64,000 nt of DNA from Cytophagaceae bacterium (GTDB taxonomy: Bacteria; Bacteroidota; Bacteroidia; Cytophagales; Cytophagaceae): NCBI GenBank assembly GCA_025454925.1, contig JALONM010000016.1, forward strand, positions 1 through 64,000, read 5' to 3'. Positions 1-9,800 of the stretch are shown here, one piece after another (within the stretch, counting starts at the first letter, position 1; each line of letters opens with the position of its first letter). The notes under the pieces are model-generated. The model saw nothing but the letters and a program-made list of their open reading frames with translations, did no database searches and was not told the DNA's origin. Made by a program: the position numbers and the translations under genes.

Positions 1-36
1 AAATTTCCAGACCGATCCGATCACCAGCCCCAAAAC

Positions 37-75
37 AAAAAATCCTTCCAATCATATTGATTAGAAGGATTTTTT
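37..75 (-). terminator. Terminator of tRNA-Lys
   Basis: A 12-bp perfect outer stem (37-48 with 64-75, AAAAAATCCTTC against GAAGGATTTTTT) encloses a 5-bp inner stem (AATCA with TGATT) and a 3-nt loop. Read on the minus strand it lies just 3' of the tRNA gene and ends in a T run continuing into TTTTTTGTTTT, as an intrinsic terminator should. Confidence 0.75.
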
Positions 76-82
76 ACTCTTG

Positions 83-155
83 TGATCCCGCTGGGATTCG
101 AACCCAGGACCCTAACATTAAAAGTGTTATGCTCTACCAGCTGAGCTACGGAATC
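83..155 (-). tRNA. tRNA-Lys (anticodon UUU)
   Basis: The minus strand folds into a full cloverleaf. The acceptor stem is GATTCCG with CGGGATC, containing one T-G wobble. The D arm contains AGCTCAGCTGGTAGAGC. The anticodon arm is TAACA-CTTTTAA-TGTTA, giving anticodon TTT (lysine). The T arm is CTGGG-TTCGAAT-CCCAG, followed by discriminator A. CCA is not encoded. The gene is preceded by a good promoter match and followed by an intrinsic terminator, so it is a single-gene transcription unit. Confidence 0.95.
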
Positions 156-202
156 CTATTTTTCTCTTGCAATTGATATCTTCTATATCGTAATTGCGGA
201 TG

Positions 203-233
203 CAAAGGTAGTAGTCTGAAATCAAAAATCCAA
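203..233 (-). promoter_or_regulatory. Promoter of tRNA-Lys
   Basis: On the minus strand a TTG (233-231) is followed after 20 nt by TACCTTTG (210-203), matching the Bacteroidota consensus TTTG-N19-TAnnTTTG. Transcription would start near 197, leaving a leader of about 40 nt before the tRNA. The upstream half lies only a few bases before the start codon of the divergent gene at 236. Confidence 0.55.
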
Positions 234-235
234 TA

Positions 236-958
236 ATGATTGCCAAAATATTTTATTTTTTAGGAATATATTTTCTAATCTTTTGTCAATCAGTGTTGTC
301 TGGCCAAATTAATTATTCACTTTTACAACAAGCCGATTCCCTTTTTGACCACAAACGATTTACAGAGTCTCTCAGTCTTTATGAAAAGATATACCAACAA
401 GGCGAATACAGCCCTCGAATGTTGACAAGGTTGTCCCTCATCCACGAGGGACTCGGAAATTATACCATGGCGCTTTATTTTCTGGATGTTTATTATTCTA
501 AAATTCCCGATCAGGAAGTGCTCAGAAAAATGGATGAATTGGCATCGCGGTACAACCTCGAAGGCTATGATTATAATGACCTGGTTTTTTTTATTTCCTT
601 GTATAAAGAGTACCGGACCTACCTGGTGATTTTGTTTTTGATTTCTTCACTCATGTTCCTCTTGTATTTGTATTTGCGCAAACGTCAGGAAGGTAAAGTA
701 GGATGGAGGCCCATTTTTTTTATGATCATATTGGGAGCCATTTATTTATTATCGAATTATGATATTGTGCCCTCCAAAGGCATAGTAAACAAGGATGCCG
801 TGCTGATGTCGGCGCCATCTGCCGGCTCCGACCGTTTGGGTGTCATCAACAAAGGCCACCGGCTTACCATCCGCACGCAGCAGGATATTTGGTGCAAAGT
901 ACAGTGGCACGGACAAGTTGCTTACATTCGCGAAAACAATGTCTTGTTTGTTCGCTAG
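236..958 (+). CDS. TPR and SH3-like domain membrane protein
   Basis: A 240-residue envelope protein. Residues 1-23 form a signal peptide (cleavage near VLSG-QIN). Residues 28-110 look like two or three TPR-type helical pairs (QQADSLFDHKRFTESLSLYE is a typical repeat). Two membrane segments follow at about 129-147 and 157-174. Residues 183-240 resemble a bacterial SH3 fold, with the pattern NKDAVLMSAPSAGSD, then a gap, WCKVQWHGQVAYI. The order TPR, membrane, SH3 resembles BatE-type proteins of Bacteroidota, but no other bat genes are present, so no specific role is assigned. It is likely anchored in the inner membrane with the TPR part in the periplasm. It is transcribed away from tRNA-Lys and converges on the EamA gene across a repeat-filled gap. 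Confidence 0.75.
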   Translation: MIAKIFYFLGIYFLIFCQSVLSGQINYSLLQQADSLFDHKRFTESLSLYEKIYQQGEYSPRMLTRLSLIHEGLGNYTMALYFLDVYYSKIPDQEVLRKMDELASRYNLEGYDYNDLVFFISLYKEYRTYLVILFLISSLMFLLYLYLRKRQEGKVGWRPIFFMIILGAIYLLSNYDIVPSKGIVNKDAVLMSAPSAGSDRLGVINKGHRLTIRTQQDIWCKVQWHGQVAYIRENNVLFVR

Positions 959-1017
959 TGCTGATGGAATGTACGTAGTCGTTTTTCCATAAAATTCGGT
1001 TGACATGTATAGAATGA

Positions 1018-1130
1018 TTGGGGCAGCCCCGCGCGGGCGCGCGGGCCGGGCTATACGCTGCTACTACCCATACAGCTGTGCGCAACGCACAGCTGTATGG
1101 GCGGTATCCGCTCCTATCCCTGCTGCGGCT
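1018..1130 (-). repeat. Family A repeat, copy A1 (degenerate)
   Basis: GC-rich element read in reverse orientation relative to A2. It keeps the internal CGGGCTATACGC and the CTATCCCT block of the family, but both outer ends are altered (GGGGCAGCCCC instead of GGGCGTGTCCC, and CTGCTGCGG instead of CTCACGC). It contains a perfect 16-bp hairpin, 1067-1082 with 1086-1101 and a CAA loop. Open reading frames here are products of the repeat. Confidence 0.7.
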
Positions 1131-1168
1131 AGCCTGTTTTTAATAGATATCAACAAATGACATTCCTG

Positions 1169-1216
1169 TTGGGTGCTCCGGTTTTTCTCTGCGGAAGAAT
1201 TTCTGTTGCCCAATTT
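1169..1216. repeat. Family B repeat remnant
   Basis: The stretch around CGGAAGAATTTCTGTTG resembles the tail hairpin of family B (CAATAGAAGAATTTCTATTG) with several substitutions. It lies between A1 and A2, so the order A (reverse), B piece, A (forward) matches the locus at 10.5-11.0 kb. Confidence 0.4.
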
Positions 1217-1240
1217 CATTGCTTGACACCTGTGGTATTC

Positions 1241-1374
1241 GCGTGAGGGATAGAGGCGTGTACCCCACAGGGAGCGGTGGCGCCAGCAGGCGCCACCGCG
1301 AACGAGGAGTACACCCGATAGCCCGGCCTGCAGCGATGTGGCGCCATCAGCGCCACACCGCAAGGGACACGCCC
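1241..1374 (+). repeat. Family A repeat, copy A2
   Basis: Complete forward copy, beginning GCGTGAGGGATAGA and ending GGGACACGCCC. The interior has a hairpin GGTGGCGCC with GGCGCCACC, the block GATAGCCCG, and a second hairpin GTGGCGC with GCGCCAC. Ends and central block are shared with the other copies, while the hairpin sequences differ between copies. Confidence 0.8.
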
Positions 1375-1455
1375 AAAATCTATTTGAAATCTTTGTACCA
1401 ACACATAACGAGAGACGAAAGAGGCAACTCAAAGACCAAACCTTGGCAATGCTTG

Positions 1456-1626
1456 AACTGGCTTTTCTCCATAGAAGCGAAGCGCACTATGGAGAAAGCT
1501 CATGGATCGTAGATCCATGGCCGGTCATCCCGACTTAGAAAATCATGGGCTTAGAAAAGAATTTCTTTTATTCGATTCCTTCTCAAGCCCTTGATTTTAG
1601 TAGTCGTTTTTCAATAGAAGAATTTG
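1456..1626 (+). repeat. Family B repeat, copy B1 (overlaps EamA gene 3' end)
   Basis: It contains TTTCTCCATAG with CTATGGAGAAA (first hairpin), CATGGATC with GATCCATG (second hairpin), CGACTTAGAAAATCATGGGC (left arm of the third hairpin) and its partner AAGCCCTTGATTTTAG. The right part, from about 1583 onward, is also the last coding stretch of the EamA transporter on the other strand. The final tail hairpin is cut off by that gene. Confidence 0.85.
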
Positions 1627-2443
1627 CCAGAATAAGAACAATTCCTCCCATCGACATCCAGGTGAGGTTCTCTTCAAAGAAAACATACCCAAACAACAAC
1701 GAGATGACGATGCCTAAAAAATAAACATAGCTTACCCCCGATACCTCTTCTGCCTGGTAGGCCTTTGTCAGGTACCATTGTCCGGCATGCGTGCATAGGC
1801 CAATGAAAAGTAAAAAAATCCATTCTACAGGTTGTGGCCAGGTCCAGTGCATGAGTGTATAAGGCAACACCAGCATCATGCTTACGCTAGGAAAGTATAC
1901 CATAATGACCAAAGGATGTTCCGTATCGCGAAGTTTGCGTACCGTAAAGTGTGCCCCTGCGGTGCATAAAGCGGCCGCCAGGGCAGTGGCCAATCCTAGC
2001 ATGGATATACGTTCGTCGACTCCTTTGAGAAAACACACCCCGGCAAACGATAAAGAGAAAAATAACCAATGATGCGCTTTAATTTTTTCCTGCGTGAAAA
2101 GGGCTGCCAGCAGCAGCGTAAAAAGTGGGATTAAGTTGGAAATGGTTACCGCGGTTGCAAGAGGCAATAGCCGAATGGAATAGAAAAAGCAAAAGAGAGA
2201 AGCCGTGCCAATGATTCCCCGGAACAACAACCAGGCCTTGGAATTTCCCGACCAGGGTATTTGCTGCTGGCGCAACAAGTACACACAGATTACCCAGGAG
2301 ATCACCGAGCGAATGCTGATCACCTGATGCACCGGTATGCCAGGAATGGCCTTGATAAAAGCATGCATCAGGGCAAACAATCCCACCGACAACATCATAT
2401 ATCCTACACCTTTTCGAATTTTGATCATCAGCGGGTATTTCAT
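1583..2443 (-). CDS. EamA (DMT) family transporter
   Basis: A 286-residue drug/metabolite transporter superfamily protein with about ten hydrophobic segments arranged as two EamA repeats (roughly residues 10-140 and 150-275). Family members are inner-membrane metabolite exporters, and the substrate cannot be read from sequence. It starts 63 bp after ispE on the same strand and may be co-transcribed with it. The last 14 or so codons (ANSSIEKRLLKSRA) are encoded by repeat B1: the same DNA, read in the repeat's orientation, matches non-coding B copies elsewhere in the window. The natural C-terminus has therefore been replaced or extended by a repeat that also supplies the TGA stop. The transmembrane core is intact, so the protein is probably functional. 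Confidence 0.85.
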   Translation of the reverse strand: MKYPLMIKIRKGVGYMMLSVGLFALMHAFIKAIPGIPVHQVISIRSVISWVICVYLLRQQQIPWSGNSKAWLLFRGIIGTASLFCFFYSIRLLPLATAVTISNLIPLFTLLLAALFTQEKIKAHHWLFFSLSFAGVCFLKGVDERISMLGLATALAAALCTAGAHFTVRKLRDTEHPLVIMVYFPSVSMMLVLPYTLMHWTWPQPVEWIFLLFIGLCTHAGQWYLTKAYQAEEVSGVSYVYFLGIVISLLFGYVFFEENLTWMSMGGIVLILANSSIEKRLLKSRA

Positions 2444-2506
2444 CTACTAAGCGTGGGAGCGGATAAATCAGAAGGGATGCACAAGGCGAAAACTTCTGGC
2501 GGCTCA

Positions 2507-3316
2507 CTAAGCATTCATGCGACCTTGCTGCACAAGGTAATGAGAAGGAAAAGAAATAACGGGTTCCTCTTCAAAGAGCCCTACCACCGTTGAACCACTT
2601 CCCGACATCGTGGCATACACCGCCCCCGCCCGATAGAGGCTTGATTTAATGTCGGCCAGTTCGGGATATGCCAGGAAAACAGATTTTTCAAAATCATTAT
2701 GAATAAGATCTTTCCAGCGCGAAGGAGCTTCTTGTATGCTTTTTCTCAAATCAAAAGGAGCAGGACTTGCTTGTACACCTCCATAGGCCTGCGCTGTGGA
2801 AACATGTAGGCGCGGGTATACCATCACGATATGCGCAGGAAAATTGATGGGAGCAATGGCTTCAAATTGATCGCCTTTTTCGTAAGCAAAAGTAGCTTTG
2901 TTGCGGATAAAAAAGGCACAATCGCTGCCCAATGGGCGTACCAGCGATTCCAGCGTTTCAGTAGAAAGTTGAAGTTGAAACAGGTCCGAGAGCATGCGCG
3001 CCGCAAAGGCCGCATCCGCCGAGCCGCCGCCGAGGCCAGCTCCCATAGGAATATTTTTTTGTAGAATAATCGATACAGGTGGCAGGTCGTACAACGATGC
3101 CATGCGCCGGTACACTTTCATGACCAGGTTGTCTTCAGGGTTGCCCGTTACCGAATGTCCAGATACTTGCAAAGAGGTTTGTTCGGCGCGAACAATTTCC
3201 AGGGCATCGTACCAGGGCACCGGAACAAATACTGTTTCCAGGTTATGATATCCGTCGCTGCGTTTTTCAGTGATGTATAAGCCCAGGTTTATTTTGGCAT
3301 TTGGAAATTGTAACAT
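2507..3316 (-). CDS. ispE: 4-diphosphocytidyl-2-C-methyl-D-erythritol kinase
   Basis: A 269-residue GHMP-family kinase that phosphorylates CDP-methylerythritol at the 2-hydroxyl in the MEP (non-mevalonate) route to IPP and DMAPP. It acts in the cytoplasm. The N-terminus carries PNAKINLGLYI with the catalytic-site lysine (Lys8). The glycine-rich ATP loop PMGAGLGGGSADAA lies at 90-103. Asp132 in GSDCAFF is the expected catalytic aspartate. The C-terminal GHMP motif is MSGSGSTVVGLF. Length is normal for the family. A good promoter lies 24-60 nt upstream, and AGGAGA before the ATG is one of few clear ribosome binding sites here. Presence of this gene indicates that isoprenoids come from the MEP pathway. 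Confidence 0.95.
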   Translation of the reverse strand: MLQFPNAKINLGLYITEKRSDGYHNLETVFVPVPWYDALEIVRAEQTSLQVSGHSVTGNPEDNLVMKVYRRMASLYDLPPVSIILQKNIPMGAGLGGGSADAAFAARMLSDLFQLQLSTETLESLVRPLGSDCAFFIRNKATFAYEKGDQFEAIAPINFPAHIVMVYPRLHVSTAQAYGGVQASPAPFDLRKSIQEAPSRWKDLIHNDFEKSVFLAYPELADIKSSLYRAGAVYATMSGSGSTVVGLFEEEPVISFPSHYLVQQGRMNA

Positions 3317-3345
3317 CTCACGTTCTCCTAAAGTAGTCTAGCAAA

Positions 3346-3376
3346 CAAAGGTAGGTTGGCAATTTTCAATCCGCAA
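3346..3376 (-). promoter_or_regulatory. Promoter of ispE
   Basis: On the minus strand TTG (3376-3374), 20 nt, then TACCTTTG (3353-3346). The predicted start near 3340 gives a leader of about 24 nt with AGGAGA close to the ATG. Confidence 0.5.
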
Positions 3377-3802
3377 GGATTGCCATTGCTAATTATTTCG
3401 CTTTTGAAACATCGCCTGGTCCTGCAGGATGTGCTCATTTAAATTTTCTGCACTTCTTTTTATGGAAATTCCATTTCTGTGCATCTAAAGAGTAAAATAA
3501 ACTAATTCCTACAATGAATTTGAATGCAACATAGGGCTCCATTCGGAAAAACGAAACCGAATATCGATCGGTTTCGTTTAGGTCGGAGCTATCACAGCGA
3601 AAAGGTCATGGCCGATACGTTCTTGATAGGCTCTGACCTTACACAGGAAAATGAAGTAAAGATTGTTTTAACGAACTAAGGATTGTATATTTTCTCCGTT
3701 TTCAATAACACAGAGCGGCCTGATTCGTTGGATCGATTATTCTTTACCTTAAGGCCAGCGCATACAGCCTTTTAAATTGTATGCAACAAACAATATCACA
3801 AA
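3377..3802. other. Intergenic gap between ispE and the A2M gene
   Basis: No open reading frame of coding character. The only structure is a perfect 12-bp inverted repeat with a 7-nt loop, 3549-3560 with 3568-3579 (AAACGAAACCGA with TCGGTTTCGTTT). It has no T tract on the plus strand and only a short one on the minus strand. Because the flanking genes diverge, it is not the terminator of either, and an operator or leader hairpin is possible. I see no clear TAnnTTTG promoter for the A2M gene. Confidence 0.5.
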
Positions 3803-6800
3803 ATGAAAATACTTTTCAGTAAAAGTATGGTTACCTGGGTAACCCTTTTTTTTGGTTGGTTTTTATTTACCACAACTAGTATGGCACAACAAAAAGAGTA
3901 TGCAGCGCATTGGAAGAAAGTGGATTCTTTCTCTCTAAAAGGTTTGCCGGAGTCGGCGCTAAAGGAAGTAGACTTGATTTTTAAAAAAGCCTCCGAAGAA
4001 AAGAATGTAGAACAATTGGTCAAAGCATCCATTCATCAGCTTAAATTCAAATCCTGGAGGGAAGAGGATGCCGTTGCCAAAAATATTGAAGATTTGGAAG
4101 CCCACCAGCGTCAGGCGGAGCCTGCTGCCAAAGCCTTGCTGAATAGTATGCTTGCCGAAATTTACTGGTCATACTACCAGCAAAACCGCTATAAATTTTC
4201 CAATCGAAGTGTCACTTCCGAATACAACGCAACGGATTTGCGCACCTGGGATTTGCAAAAGTTGGTGGAACGAGTGCGCGATAAGCACCTACTGGCACTT
4301 CAGGATAAAGAGGTCCTTAAAAAAATCTCCACCACCTCGTACCCTGAGTTAATTGATGCCGGTTACAATACAGCAAGTCTTCGTCCTACCTTGTATGATT
4401 TTGTAGCCCACCGGGCTATTGATTTTTTCAGCGGAGAAGAGCCCAATATAACCAAACCTGCCGAACAGTTTAGCTGCAATGATCCACGCTTTCTGTCCAA
4501 TGCATCCGCGTTTGCTACCTTCCCCATTACTACTCCCGATTCACTTTCATTCCGCTTTTTTGCTATGAAAATCATGCAGGAAATGATCGTGTTTCATTTA
4601 GCCGACAAACAGCCTGCCGCGCTAGTCGATGCCGATTTACTCCGTTTGAGGCATGCGTTTACCTGGTCCACAGATCCGGAGAAAGACGTACGCTACCTGG
4701 AGGCACTCCAACATCTTGAGAAGACCTACCAGGAACATGAGAGCAGCGCAGAAGCCAGCTATTATATTGCTTTTTGGCATTATGAAAAGGGCCATGCTTA
4801 CAAGCCACTGCAGTCTTCGCCAGTACAGTGGGAATATAAAAAAGCATTGGAAATTTGTGATCGAATCATCGCTTCACGCAAGGGCACAGCGGGCGCCATC
4901 AATTGCCAAAGTCTGAAAGACCAGATCTTGTCCAAAGAAATCTCCTTGACCGTGGAAGAGGTACAGTTCCCGGAAAAACCTTTTCGCGTCAGAGTCGCAT
5001 ATAAAAATGTTCCGGCCCTTTTTTACCGGATCTATCCCACTACGGGAGATGAGTTGGAAAAAATTCGCGAAGAAGCCGACAATTATTATAAGAAAAATAA
5101 AGAGTATAAGTCCTACGACCAGTTGCTCATAGAATATTTTACCAAAAAGCAGGCCATCAAATCCGGACAATACAAACTGCCCTTGGAAGGCGACTATCAG
5201 ACGCACAGTGCGGAAGTATCGTTGGCTGCGGTTCCTGCCGGCGAATACGTTATCCTTTGTTCCGACAACAGTCTTTTTCAATTTAAAACAGGAGTAGTAT
5301 CGTTTGAAATCACACAGGTTTCCAATATTACCTTCCTTCGCAAGAATACAGTAAATCAAGATCATGAATTTTATGTGCTGCACCGTGAAACAGGCCAGCC
5401 ATTGCAAGGTGCCCAGGTACAGCTGTGGTATGAAGTATACGATTACAGAACATATAAGTACAAACGAGTAAACGGAGGACAATACACTTCCGATACCGCT
5501 GGCTACTTTATAGTTCCTGCCAGCACCGAAGAATCCAAATCGTATTCCATCGACATCACCTGGAAAAACGACCGCTATTTTCGCAGCAGCAAAGGCGCCC
5601 GGCAGCGAAGTTTTTACCTTAGTCGCAAGCCGGAAGAATATTCCTATGAATCCTATCAAACTACCTACTTCACCGACCGCAGTATTTATAGGCCCGGACA
5701 AACGATTTATTTCAAAGGTCTCCTGATTAAAACAGATCATTTTAAATCGCACTCGGTGGTTCCAAATTTTCCAGTAGTGGTAACGCTTTATGATGTGAAT
5801 CATAAAGAGGTATCCAAGTTGGAATTAAAGACCAACGAGTTCGGTACCTACAACGGAAGCTTTACAGCCCCTAGTGGTGTGCTTACCGGACAAATGCACA
5901 TTACAGACGGATACGGCAGTACGTACGTAAGCGTCGAAGAATATAAGCGCCCTAAGTTTGAAGTCAAGATGCTTCCTGCCCAGGGAAGTTTCAGACTAAA
6001 TGATATGGTAACTGCGAAAGGCGAAGCCAAATCCTATTCTGGAGCTCCGGTCGATAATGCTCAGGTGAAATACCGGGTGGTGCGCGAAGCCCGCTTCCCT
6101 TGGTGGTGGTGGTGGCGCTGCGGATCGTTTCCAAGCTCTCCGGCAGTGGAAATTACCAGCGGCTTCACCAAGACCAATGAAAAAGGTGTTTTTGAAGTAT
6201 CGTTCAAAGCGATCCCCGATGCTTCTGTTTCGGCTGAGGCAAGGCCTACCTATACGTATAAGGTTTACGCTGATGTAGTAGATCTTAATGGAGAAACCAG
6301 AAGCGGAAGCGGAACGGTGACTGTTGGCTACGTAGCATTGCAACTGGATGTGCAGATCGAAGATCGTGTGTTGAAGAATTCTAAAAACACATCCTTTACT
6401 ATCAAAACCAATAACCTGAATGGTGAATTTGAGCCTGCCAAAGGAACGATTACTGTGTATCAACTGCAGTCACCCGGCAGAATTTTCAGATCAAGACTTT
6501 GGGAACGCACCGACAAACAGGTATTGACGAAAGAAGAATTCTACGCCCAATTTCCTTACGATGTATACGAAGATGAAAGCAACAGTGCCCAATGGACACG
6601 AAAGAAAATGCAGACGTACTCGTTTAATACTGCCGACAAGAAAGAAATTCAGCTTAAAGAACTTTTTGGATATGCCCCTGGCAAATATGTGATCGAAATA
6701 GAATCGGTAGATGCTTTTGGAAATCCTGTAAAAGAATTTAAAGAAGTAACCTTGTACGATGCCGAAGCCACAGCGCTTCCCTATGCCGAAGAAAATTGGA

Positions 6801-9800
6801 TCCATGCCGTTCAGGCCACCGGAGAGCCCGGCGAAACCGCCATCATCAATATCGGTTCTGGCTATGAACAAGTGCGCATGATATATGAATTGGTGCAGGA
6901 CGGAAGGGTGCTGAAGCGGGAAATTCTTACGCTCAACAAATCCCAGCAACGCATCCAGGTGCCTTTAAAAGAAGAATACCGTGGCAATATCGGAATACAC
7001 ATGGCCTTTATAAAAGCGAACCGGGTATACACACAGGCGCTTACGATAGAAGTACCTTATAGCAATAAGGAACTTGATATTTCATTTGAAACTTTTCGGA
7101 ATAAATTACTGCCAGGAGAGAAGGATCAATGGAAAATGAAAATTTCCGGATACAAAGGTGATAAAGTGCTGAGCGAAATGGTAGCCACTCTGTACGATGC
7201 TTCCCTCGACGCCTTCAAGCCACATGCCTGGAATTTTAATCCGTATCGTTACTATTATCAAAGTTCATTATGGGATTCAGGCAATAGTGGATTTGGAGTA
7301 AGCCAGTTTAATAATTATGCCATCAATTGGAATCAGGTGGCTGCTATGTACTATCGCCAGTATAGTCATCTCAATTGGTTTGGATATTCGTTCTATTCCA
7401 GTTTCAGAAATTATTATGCTTTTGATACCCGGCGCGAGCGATCCCTGCCTGCTAAAAGCATGATGAAGAAATCAAAAGATGCTCCTTCACCGTCCTTGTC
7501 TATGGATGAAGGCGCAGAAATGGAAGAGTCCGCAGCTCCGATAGCCTTAGCCAGTAGCGAAGTAGACGATAGTGTAAAAGGACAAGTGCAGGAGAAAAAA
7601 CCTTCAGGAGGTTCGGGAAAAGAGGATAAAAAAGATTCCGGAGAAGTGCAGGTTCGCAAGAACATGCAGGAAACGGCTTTCTTCTATCCGGTTTTGCAAA
7701 CAGATGAAAAAGGAAATGTGATCATCAGTTTTACCATTCCTGAAGCCTTGACCAAATGGAAAATGCTGGGCTTTGCACATAGCCAGGATTTGCGCATTGG
7801 ATCTGTTACCAATGAGTTGGTCACTCAGAAAGAATTGATGGTAGTTCCCAACGCTCCGCGGTTTTTCAGGGAAGGAGATCAGATAACGTTTCAAACGAAA
7901 GTAACCAACCTATCCTCCAAAAAAATGTCGGGAATGGTATCGCTCCAGTTGTTTGATGCCATCAGCATGAAGCCCCTGGACGATTTGTTTGCCGGTACTA
8001 AAGGAAACCGGGAAGCCGGTCCCAGCAAAGGAATTCCGGAAAATCAATTCGACGCAGAACCCGCTCAGAGTGCAATGGTAGAGTGGTCGTTGAAAATTCC
8101 TGAGGGAATCGGAGCCATCACTTACCGTGTCATTGCTCGGGCCGATAAATTTTCAGACGGAGAAGAAATGGCCATTCCGGTGTTAACCAACCGCATGTTG
8201 GTTACTGAAAGTTTACCGCTTCCGGTAAGAAGCAAACAGCAAAAGACGTTTGTGTTGGAAAAGCTTTCCAACAATCAATCACCAACCCTGCGTCATCATA
8301 AACTTACCCTGGAGTTTACCTCACAACCAGCGTGGTATGCCATTCAGGCATTGCCCTACATGATGGAGTATCCTTACGAATGTGCCGAGCAAACCTTTAG
8401 TCGATTGTATGCCAACAGCATTGCTTCGCACGTGGTAAACAGCGATCCTAAAATCAAAAGAGTGTTTGACAGCTGGCAACAAGCAAGTCCGGATGCTTTG
8501 CTCAGTAACCTCGAAAAAAATCAGGAACTTAAAGCGGTACTCCTGGAGGAAACTCCTTGGGTAAGACAAGCCAACAATGAAACAGAGCGCAAGCGCCGGG
8601 TAGCCGTGCTGTTCGATTTAAACCGCATGAGCAATGAGCTTGACAGGGCCATCGATAAGTTGAAAAAAATGCAAAAAGCCGGTGGCGCCTGGCCTTGGTT
8701 CGACGGCCTGCCCGAAGACCGTTACATGACTCAGCACATCATCTGTGGTATAGGCCATCTGGATAAACTAGGCATCCGCATAATCAAAGAGGATGATCGT
8801 TTGGTGGATATGACCGAACAGGGTATTCAATACCTTGATCGTAAAATTTCTGAAGATTATATAGAACTGAAGAAATTGGAAAAGAAAGGTCACATCAAAC
8901 TTTCCGATAATCATACCGGATATACACAGATTCATTATTTATATACCCGGAGTTTCTTCAGCCAAGGCATGAACGATGATACCAAAGAAGCTGTGGAGTA
9001 TTACAAAGGTCAAATTAAGAAATACTGGCTGGAGAACGGCATCTACATGAAAGGTATGATTGCGTTGGCGTTGCATCGATCCGGTGAAAAGGAAATTTGC
9101 AAAGACATCATTAAATCCTTAAAAGAGTTCTCCCTCAAGTCGGAGGAAATGGGTATGTATTTCAAAGAAGGCTGGGGAATGTATTGGTACCAGGCCCCCA
9201 TCGAAACACAAGCGCTCATGATTGAAGTCTTCGACGAAGTGGCCGCAGACCAACAATCGGTAGACGATTTAAAAGTATGGTTGTTGAAGCAAAAACAAAC
9301 CACCGATTGGAAAACTACCAAAGCCACAGCAGAAGCCTGCTATGCCTTGTTGCTGAAAGGTACCAATTGGTTGGCCAGCGACGACATGGTAGAAATTCAG
9401 GTAGGTTCAGAAAAAATAAATCCTCAAACCCGCCCCGATATGAAAGTGGAAGCAGGTACCGGATATTTCAAAACCACCTGGAACGGCAGTGAAATAAAAC
9501 CAGAGATGGCCAAGGTGAAAGTGCATAAAAAAGATGAAGGCGTAAGCTGGGGAGCATTGTATTGGCAGTACTTTGAGCAGTTAGATAAAATTACGCCGCA
9601 CGAAACGCCTATCTCTATTAAGAAAGAACTTTTTGTGCAACAGAATTCCGCTACGGGTCCGGTAATAAAACCGATCAGCAAAGAAGCCTTGCAGGTGGGA
9701 GACCTGATCAAAGTACGCATTGAAATCCGCGTAGATCGTGCCATGGAATACGTGCACCTCAAAGATATGCGTGCCTCCGGACTAGAGCCAGTGAACGTTC

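Noticed and set aside
1064-1538. Several overlapping open frames of 60-122 codons in both directions
   Set aside because: They fall entirely inside repeats A1, A2 and B1. Their Arg/Gly/Ala-rich products reflect the GC-rich hairpins and have no coding pattern.
4874-5803. Long minus-strand frame of 309 codons opposite the A2M gene
   Set aside because: Shadow of the real gene: its product is rich in Phe/Ile/Leu stretches with no domain, and codon bias favours the plus strand.
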